46,272 nt of DNA from Roseibium sp. TrichSKD4. Lineage in GTDB: Bacteria > Pseudomonadota > Alphaproteobacteria > Rhizobiales > Stappiaceae. A program made the translations under genes and the position numbers. Below are positions 41,255 through 46,272 of the stretch, piece after piece (within the stretch, counting starts at the first letter, position 1; each line of letters starts with the position of its first letter). The stretch spans positions 48,910 through 95,181 of the forward strand of contig NZ_GL476322.1 in assembly GCF_000148725.1 (NCBI RefSeq), written 5' to 3'. Below the pieces are notes generated by a model, which was given only the letters and a program-made list of their open reading frames with translations, was not told the origin of the DNA and made no database searches.

Positions 41255-42388
41255 ATGACCAACCCGAGGACACTTCAGAATTTGGAAAAGGCGATTGCCC
41301 GGACCTCAAGACAGGCAGCTGACGCGCCGCTTGAGGATCATGTCGCTACTTCTGAAGTCTATGGTCAGAACGGACCGAAATACGCCGCGCCGACCCCCAA
41401 TTCCCAAATGCCAAGACAACGGCCTCAAAAGCCGTCAAGAGCAGAAATGCCAATCGAGGCCGCTGCCTTGAGTGACCGCCAACCGGAAACTTTTCGCCAG
41501 CTCTGGATCGAGAGTTCAGCCGAAATGCCGTTTTATGATTTCGGCTTTGATGGCGAGTTGACACCTGCCGAAGAGTGGCTGGGAGATAGTTTCGCCCCCG
41601 CATTGCAGGTCTATGGCCAGTTGGGCAACGAAGAGTTCAACCTACTTCTGTCAGCAGACTTTGTTGAATACCTTGTCACACAATTGCCGGAACCAATCAG
41701 TTTCCAAGATGGTAGCCCACATGATCAGGCCCTGCTGACCGAACATTTTCTAACCCCGCTTATTGCGCCCTTTGAGCAGCATGTAGGCCGCGACCTTTCC
41801 TTTATCGGCGCTGATTTTGTTCAAGCCGGAACGGCTCCGGTTGATGTATATGGCATGCTCAACAGCGACGGTGGCGGCTTTCCAGTCGGGCTACATTCAC
41901 CTAGCCATCGATTCTGGGCTCTTCTTCACAAACTCAATACCAAGCGTGTCGCCGGTTTGGTCAAACGTGACGTCCAGATCAGCTTCGGCTCGGTTCTCCT
42001 GATGCCTGAGGAGGTTGATCAACTGGCAAATGGGGACGTGATAGTCTTGGAAGAAGCACAAGGCCCGGAACTACAGGGGGACCTCCTGATCGAAGGCCAA
42101 TCGGCATATCCGATTGTTGTGACACCAAGCAAGGCTACCATCGTCCCCCCGCCGGAAGAAGAGACTCCTCCAAATTCTGCTGGTGAGTTAATGCTCAGCT
42201 TTGTTCCGGCAAAACTGGCCATGACCGACAACGAGATCGTAGCCCTTAAGGTCGGCACTGAACTTCCTTTTCAGCGCCCTGAGAACGGTGCGGTTGAGAT
42301 CCTCTGTAACGGCGAAAAAGCCGGTTCCGGGAACCTTGTTCTTCAGGACGGCTGCATGGGCATCAAAGTACAGGAAATCACTCGCTAA
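41255..42388 (+). CDS. sctQ: T3SS sorting-platform (C-ring) protein SctQ
   Basis: This 377-residue protein has two SpoA domains at the C-terminus: about 230-290 (VKRDVQISFGSVLLMPEEVD) and about 305-377 (LMLSFVPAKLAMTDNEIVAL, ending IKVQEITR). The N-terminal 200 residues are variable, as usual. It forms the cytoplasmic pods with SctK and SctL. The last SpoA domain may also be made separately, as in YscQ-C; an in-frame ATG at residue 318 of the region exists but has no clear ribosome site. The stop overlaps the sctR start as TAATG. Confidence 0.9.
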   Translation: MTNPRTLQNLEKAIARTSRQAADAPLEDHVATSEVYGQNGPKYAAPTPNSQMPRQRPQKPSRAEMPIEAAALSDRQPETFRQLWIESSAEMPFYDFGFDGELTPAEEWLGDSFAPALQVYGQLGNEEFNLLLSADFVEYLVTQLPEPISFQDGSPHDQALLTEHFLTPLIAPFEQHVGRDLSFIGADFVQAGTAPVDVYGMLNSDGGGFPVGLHSPSHRFWALLHKLNTKRVAGLVKRDVQISFGSVLLMPEEVDQLANGDVIVLEEAQGPELQGDLLIEGQSAYPIVVTPSKATIVPPPEEETPPNSAGELMLSFVPAKLAMTDNEIVALKVGTELPFQRPENGAVEILCNGEKAGSGNLVLQDGCMGIKVQEITR

Positions 42389-43041
42389 TGCTCGACCTTG
42401 GAGAAAACTCGTTTGGGGTCATAGCGCTTGTCTTTTTCATGGCATTTCTGCCGATCATCGCTGTGACTGTAACTGCTTTTGCAAAAATTGCCGTCGTTCT
42501 GATGATTGTGCGGAATGCAACGGGCTTGCAGAACCTTCCACCCAACGTTGTGATGTATGGTCTTGCCATCATCTTGTCGGCCTACATCGCCTTCCCAGTG
42601 GTGGCTGATTCCTTCGAACGTGTTCAGCAAACCGTTCCCGAGCTGGAAACAGCGCAGGACTGGATAAAGGCCGGCCAAGAAGGCTCTGCCCCGCTGAAAG
42701 AGTTCTTGAAGAAACATGCGGATGAAAAACAAACGGCCTTTTTCCTCGCTTCCACCCGAAAAATCTGGGGTGATAAATACGCACAAGATGCGACACCGGA
42801 GGATCTAGCTATTCTCGTACCCAGCTTCCTCTTGTCGGAACTGACCAAGGCCTTTGAAATCGGCTTCCTCTTGTTTCTGCCGTTCATTGCCATTGATATC
42901 ATCGTCACCACCGTCCTGATTGCGCTTGGCATGATGATGGTGCCACCGTCCACCATATCCATTCCCTTCAAACTGATGCTGTTCGTGTTCGTTGAAGGGT
43001 GGAGCAAGATCGTTCAGGGCTTGCTCCTGACCTACGCCTAG
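42388..43041 (+). CDS. sctR: T3SS export gate protein SctR
   Basis: This 217-residue FliP/SctR-family protein has four membrane segments. FLPIIAVTVTAFAKIAVVLM is in the first half and PPNVVMYGLAIILSAYI follows. The C-terminal family signature is SELTKAFEIGFLLFLPFIAI. It is the core of the SctRST export gate. Start ATG 42388 overlaps the sctQ stop. Confidence 0.97.
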   Translation: MLDLGENSFGVIALVFFMAFLPIIAVTVTAFAKIAVVLMIVRNATGLQNLPPNVVMYGLAIILSAYIAFPVVADSFERVQQTVPELETAQDWIKAGQEGSAPLKEFLKKHADEKQTAFFLASTRKIWGDKYAQDATPEDLAILVPSFLLSELTKAFEIGFLLFLPFIAIDIIVTTVLIALGMMMVPPSTISIPFKLMLFVFVEGWSKIVQGLLLTYA

Positions 43042-43049
43042 GAGGACTT

Positions 43050-43319
43050 ATGGGAGACGCAGCATACGCAACTATCCTCTACGAGATCCTCTATGACGCC
43101 GTGATCTTCACTGGGCCGCCGCTTATTCTGGCAACCTTGATTGCGTTCCTGATCGGCCTGTTTCAGGCCGTCACGCAAATTCAGGAGCAGACCCTGCCGC
43201 AGACCCTGAAGATTGTGGTCATTACAATCATCCTGTTGTTTTTCGGCAATGTCCTTGCCGCACCCCTTTATGCCACGACGTTGAATATCTTCAACAATTT
43301 CGGAACGATTGTGAACTGA
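43050..43319 (+). CDS. sctS: T3SS export gate protein SctS
   Basis: This 89-residue FliQ/SctS-family protein has two membrane hairpins: VIFTGPPLILATLIAFLIGL, then FQAVTQIQEQTLPQTLKIVV with the conserved Q.QEQTL. The start at ATG 43050 is fixed by GGAGG at 43041-43045, which overlaps the sctR stop; longer frames upstream read into sctR. It wraps around SctR in the export gate. Confidence 0.96.
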   Translation: MGDAAYATILYEILYDAVIFTGPPLILATLIAFLIGLFQAVTQIQEQTLPQTLKIVVITIILLFFGNVLAAPLYATTLNIFNNFGTIVN

Positions 43320-43321
43320 CC

Positions 43322-44131
43322 ATGTTTATGGAAGCCGCGGCGCAAGAGCTTCTGTTACAGGCTGTTTTCGACAACCTGAAGATCATGGTTTTGGCAACTG
43401 CGCGCCCGTTTGGGCTGGCCATGACTTTCGTCGCCTTTGGGTGGGCCCACCTGAATATCGGCGTCTTAAGAATGATCTTTGCAATCGCGATTGCCATGCC
43501 GGTCGCGATCCCGTTGTTTAGCCTTGAGCAAAGCACGATCCCGGAGCTTCCTTATCCGTATGTGCTGGTGCTCGTGAAGGAAATTTTTATCGGCGGTGTC
43601 TTTGGCTGGGTTGCGTCTTTACCCTTTACCATCGCAGCTTCAAGCGGTCACATCATTGATGGATATCGAGGCGGTGCTTCGGGAGACCCGGACCCGACAG
43701 GCGGGCAAGTTACGCCTTATGCGAAACTCTTCCTCGTAATTTCCTTGTTTCTGTTCGCGAACCTCAACGGCTTCTGGATCGTCACCGATACAATCTATTC
43801 CACCTATGAAGTCTGGCCGATGTTCGATGCACTTCCGCTCGAGCGCGGGGTTGAGCCGATTACCATTTTCAATGTGTTGGAAGGGTTGGTCAGCTCGGCG
43901 CTTGTAATTGCCACACCGCTCCTGCTTGTCATGTTTGTGGCTGATCTCATCTTCCTGCTCACGACAAAGTTCGGAAAACAGATCAACGTCAGCCATCTGG
44001 CCTTTTCAGTCAAAAACACAATCGGGATTATCCTTCTGCCGGTCATGTGCTTGATCCTCATTCGCATTTTCAAGAATGAACTTAGTCACATGTACGAGGT
44101 AGACACCCTGCTGAAAGGGGTTCTGCCATGA
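43322..44131 (+). CDS. sctT: T3SS export gate protein SctT
   Basis: This 269-residue FliR/SctT-family protein has 6-8 membrane segments. ELPYPYVLVLVKEIFIGGVF, with the conserved K.E..IG motif, is near residue 75. Further on lies VMFVADLIFLLTTKFGKQIN, a conserved SctT block. It completes the SctRST gate. It begins 2 bp after the sctS stop, and its end overlaps sctU as ATGA. Confidence 0.95.
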   Translation: MFMEAAAQELLLQAVFDNLKIMVLATARPFGLAMTFVAFGWAHLNIGVLRMIFAIAIAMPVAIPLFSLEQSTIPELPYPYVLVLVKEIFIGGVFGWVASLPFTIAASSGHIIDGYRGGASGDPDPTGGQVTPYAKLFLVISLFLFANLNGFWIVTDTIYSTYEVWPMFDALPLERGVEPITIFNVLEGLVSSALVIATPLLLVMFVADLIFLLTTKFGKQINVSHLAFSVKNTIGIILLPVMCLILIRIFKNELSHMYEVDTLLKGVLP

Positions 44132-45180
44132 GTGGAGGTGATACTTCAGAGGAAAAAAACCTCCCCGCGACGGAACATACACTCCGAAAAGCGCGGGAAA
44201 AAGGACAAGTCGCCCAGAGCAAGGACTTCGTCACCATGCTCATCACGTTGGGCGGATTGTTCTTCGTGATTATGGCCTGGCCATCCTTTGTTCGGATGTT
44301 TTCAAACAGTCTAGACTTCGCCCTGCGGGGCTTTCAGATGGAACTGGAGGATTCCTATCGACCCATGTTTGTGGTGTCGATCCTTGAGACTCTCTACAGC
44401 CTGATCCCGCTTGTGGTCATTCTCGTACTCACTGCAATCTTGGCGAATATCTTGCACAAAAAGGGCATCCCCTTCTCTATGCATCCGATTGTGCCAGACT
44501 TCAAAAAAATCAATCCCGCCAGTGGCTTCAAGAAAATGTTTGGGGCTCGAGGGATGACAGAGTTTTCTGTCTCCCTTCTCAAGGTTCTGATTTGGTTTGT
44601 CGTTGCGGGCATGTTCATTTGGCTGGCTCTGCCCGCCATTCTCAACAGTCCCATCTGTGAGTTCCCCTGCACAACAGCCGTCACCAATGACTTGCTAATC
44701 AAGATTATACTGGCCGCCGCCATTCTTTTGGTAATCGGAGGTGTGCTTGATCTGCCTTTGCAGGAGGCCTTGTTCAAAAAAGAGAACAAGATGACCCGCA
44801 CGCAGCTGAAAAAAGAGCTGAAGGAGACCATGGGCAATCCCGAGTACAAGAGTGCTCGCAAGGAAGCCCATAAGGAAATGACGCAGGTCAACACAACTGC
44901 GGGCAAGGACGCGACAGCGAACCTAATCGTCAGCGGCGCTGATATGGCGATTGCCCTTCGCTTTCATGCCGAAGACACACCGGTCCCCATCGTGGTGGCT
45001 AAGGGGCGCGGCGAACAAGGCGATGAAATTCTGGCAAGCGGCGGACAGATGAGTGTTCCAATTGAACATGAGCCGGAATTGGCCCAAGATCTGTTCCGGA
45101 CGCTGTTGCCTGGTCAGCAAATTGAGGAACGCCAGTTCCAAAAAATTGCCCTGCTGATCATCAGAAACGGCCTGCTCTAG
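44128..45180 (+). CDS. sctU: T3SS switch protein SctU lacking the NPTH autocleavage motif
   Basis: This 350-residue FlhB/SctU-family protein starts with the typical EEKNLPATEHTLRKAREKGQ. Four membrane segments lie in residues 36-205, followed by the linker KKENKMTRTQLKKELKETMG. The cytoplasmic domain is collinear with YscU up to the end (ASGGQMSVPIEHEPELAQDL). At the place of the invariant self-cleaving NPTH, however, the sequence is S269-G270-A271-D272 (LIVSGADMAIALRF, codons at 44932-44943). The catalytic Asn and Pro are absent, so spontaneous cleavage should not occur. It is the last T3SS gene of the run. Confidence 0.93.
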   Translation: MSGGDTSEEKNLPATEHTLRKAREKGQVAQSKDFVTMLITLGGLFFVIMAWPSFVRMFSNSLDFALRGFQMELEDSYRPMFVVSILETLYSLIPLVVILVLTAILANILHKKGIPFSMHPIVPDFKKINPASGFKKMFGARGMTEFSVSLLKVLIWFVVAGMFIWLALPAILNSPICEFPCTTAVTNDLLIKIILAAAILLVIGGVLDLPLQEALFKKENKMTRTQLKKELKETMGNPEYKSARKEAHKEMTQVNTTAGKDATANLIVSGADMAIALRFHAEDTPVPIVVAKGRGEQGDEILASGGQMSVPIEHEPELAQDLFRTLLPGQQIEERQFQKIALLIIRNGLL

Positions 45181-45411
45181 GGTCAGAGCCCATTAATTTG
45201 GATGAAATGGTAGGGAAGAATTTGTTCGGATACGAGGCGCAGAGCTGCAGGAAACCGTCTGGTTTTCAAAGATTTGCAACGACGTTGCCGGGCAAATTCA
45301 CCCTATACCGAAGGGACGTAAAAACAGCTCCGACCTGCTTCGTCAAACCGCTCAACCGGGCAAGAAGTCCGCTCGTCGCGCTTTTCCTTGCAGCTCACTG
45401 CTGTTTGTTGC
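45181..45411. other. Region between sctU and the IS66 element
   Basis: About 230 bp with no convincing gene, terminator or repeat recognised. An 80-codon frame at 45198-45437 crosses the likely IS66 end and has no ribosome site or recognisable content. Confidence 0.5.
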
Positions 45412-45458
45412 GTGAGCGTTCGGTATTCCCGCTCTGACGGGGAGCGCAGTGGGGTGAT

Positions 45459-45484
45459 AATGTCCATTTTCGTTAATGGACATT
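45459..45484 (+). promoter_or_regulatory. Hairpin covering the tnpA start codon
   Basis: AATGTCCAT (45459-45467) and ATGGACATT (45476-45484) form a perfect 9-bp stem with an 8-nt loop. The putative tnpA ATG is the first triplet of the right arm. In read-through transcripts from outside the element the start would be hidden, limiting transposase production, a known strategy in other insertion sequences. Confidence 0.5.
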
Positions 45485-45883
45485 GTGAGGCACATTTTGG
45501 GTACGAAGAAGGGCAGCAAGAAGCGGTTTTGGTCGGATGACGAGAAGCGGTCGATCTGTTTGCAGGCCAGAGTGCCGGGGGTTTCGGTTGCGCAGGTTGC
45601 GCGCCGCTCTGCGATGAATGCGAACCTGATCCACAACTGGCTGCGTGATGAGCGGTTTGCGCCAGAAGACAGCGATTGCGTCCTTGATGGAGCGGCGTTT
45701 CTACCAGTGGAGATAGAGGGCCCGCAGGCCGCACCAGGCCACCAGATCGCGGCGCTTGCCTCGGATATGCCGTTGTCGGCTCAGCGGGTTGATATCACGC
45801 TGTCGGACGGGCGGCGGGTATTGGTGGAAGGGACGACGGCGCTGCCGACGGTGCTGGCTTTGGTTGAAGGTCTAATGCCGTGA
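45476..45883 (+). CDS. tnpA: IS66-family accessory protein TnpA (OrfA)
   Basis: This 135-residue protein has an N-terminal helix-turn-helix ([20 protein letters not shown], then [14 protein letters not shown]), typical of IS66 OrfA. The C-terminal part carries [20 protein letters not shown], also typical (the metal-independent DGRRV block). The ATG overlaps an inverted repeat and no Shine-Dalgarno site is seen, so the exact start is uncertain (GTG 45485 is an alternative). It overlaps tnpB by 4 bp. Confidence 0.88.
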   Translation: MDIVRHILGTKKGSKKRFWSDDEKRSICLQARVPGVSVAQVARRSAMNANLIHNWLRDERFAPEDSDCVLDGAAFLPVEIEGPQAAPGHQIAALASDMPLSAQRVDITLSDGRRVLVEGTTALPTVLALVEGLMP

Positions 45884-46227
45884 TCCCCGTGCCGTCCAAC
45901 GCGCGGGTTTGGCTGGCTGCCGGGGTGACGGACATGCGGCGCGGGTTCAACACTTTGGCGGCTCAGGCGGAGAAGGTTCTGGAGCTTGATCCCTATTCTG
46001 GACATCTGTTTGTGTTCCGGGGACGGCGCGGTGATCTGCTGAAGATCATCTGGTGGGATCGACAGGGCGCATGCCTGTTCAGCAAGCGCCTTGAGAAGGG
46101 CCGGTTTGTTTGGCCTGCTGCGAAGGACGGTAAGGTCAGCGTGACGCCCGCGCAATTGTCGATGTTGCTTGAAGGCATAGACTGGCGGATGCCGCAAAAA
46201 ACATGGCGGCCCCTGAGCGTCGGATAG
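45880..46227 (+). CDS. tnpB: IS66-family accessory protein TnpB (Orf2)
   Basis: This 115-residue protein is a clear IS66 Orf2: [20 protein letters not shown] near the start, [20 protein letters not shown] in the middle and [20 protein letters not shown] later. It is needed with TnpA and TnpC for transposition. The gene appears intact. Confidence 0.95.
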   Translation: MIPVPSNARVWLAAGVTDMRRGFNTLAAQAEKVLELDPYSGHLFVFRGRRGDLLKIIWWDRQGACLFSKRLEKGRFVWPAAKDGKVSVTPAQLSMLLEGIDWRMPQKTWRPLSVG

Positions 46228-46272
46228 GCCAATATATTGGCGTTTGCGCGCCTCTCGGGATTCAACTTACGC

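Larger units (their letters stand above)
45412..46272 (+). mobile_element. IS66-family element, right end uncertain
   Basis: The element carries tnpA and tnpB in the usual overlapping order. Its left end is placed at about 45412 because GTGAGCGTTCGGTATTCCCG resembles the GTAAGCG-type terminal repeats of IS66 elements. tnpC, the large DDE transposase gene, is expected to follow beyond 46272. The last bases of the window (reverse complement GCGTAAGTTGAATCCCG) look a little like an IS66 end, so a shortened element without tnpC is possible. Confidence 0.6.

Noticed and set aside
46228-46272. The window end as the right terminal repeat of a short IS66 element
   Set aside because: The resemblance to the left end is only partial and the element is cut by the window; tnpC beyond the edge is the simpler expectation.

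Overview
The window looks like a piece of an alphaproteobacterial chromosome. Supporting signs are a RirA-type iron regulator with its characteristic operators, a ChoXWV choline transporter beside a betI-betA-betB operon, and a type III secretion (T3SS) locus with a rhizobium-like split secretin. A marine or host-associated member of the Stappiaceae/Roseibium/Pseudovibrio kind would fit, but that is inference. No rRNA, tRNA or CRISPR array was seen.

Layout. 1-2306 (minus): choline ABC importer choX-choW-choV, with choV cut by the window edge and an attenuator-like hairpin between choX and choW. 2513-6289 (plus): betI-betA-betB, divergent from the importer, with a likely BetI operator between them. 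6313-7491: HI0933-family flavoprotein. 7578-8039: rirA. 8054-10002 (minus): an RTX-repeat protein with an in-frame amber codon near its 5' end, overlapping a HlyC-like acyltransferase. 10113-10400: two TGA-N9-TCA boxes between hemP (plus) and a candidate minus-strand sRNA of about 230 nt with an anti-Shine-Dalgarno loop and a strong terminator. 10704-12056: class III nucleotide cyclase. 12653-17269 (minus): branched-chain amino-acid-type ABC importer livG-livF-livH-livM-livJ. 17765-21151 (plus): PAS/GGDEF diguanylate cyclase, L-serine dehydratase, MAPEG protein. 21179-24578 (minus): aminotransferase, FAD-dependent oxidoreductase and GntR/FCD regulator. 24819-27349: a periplasmic binding-protein gene split inside its signal peptide by an IS1380-family element. 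27525-29390: htpG.

From about 29500 the base composition of the non-coding DNA drops to AT-rich and a T3SS locus begins (29800-45180): an unknown small protein, a LuxR-type regulator with a degenerate receiver, a NolW/RhcC1-like short secretin N-domain protein, a 55-residue small protein, then sctD-X-Y-V-(F-like)-(I-like)-J-K-L-N-O-Q-R-S-T-U, mostly with overlapping or closely spaced genes. An IS66 element (tnpA, tnpB) borders it on the right. The main secretin (SctC2), a needle-length ruler (SctP), translocators and the gatekeeper are not in the window.

The most unusual points are: SctU lacks the NPTH self-cleavage motif (SGAD instead); the locus mixes rhizobial traits (split secretin, NolU/K position) with Ysc traits (SctX-SctY-SctV); sctK is frameshifted; the adjacent LuxR regulator has Glu in place of the phospho-accepting Asp; TACGTA sites cluster in the T3SS promoters; and the RirA-box region may control both hemP and a new sRNA.
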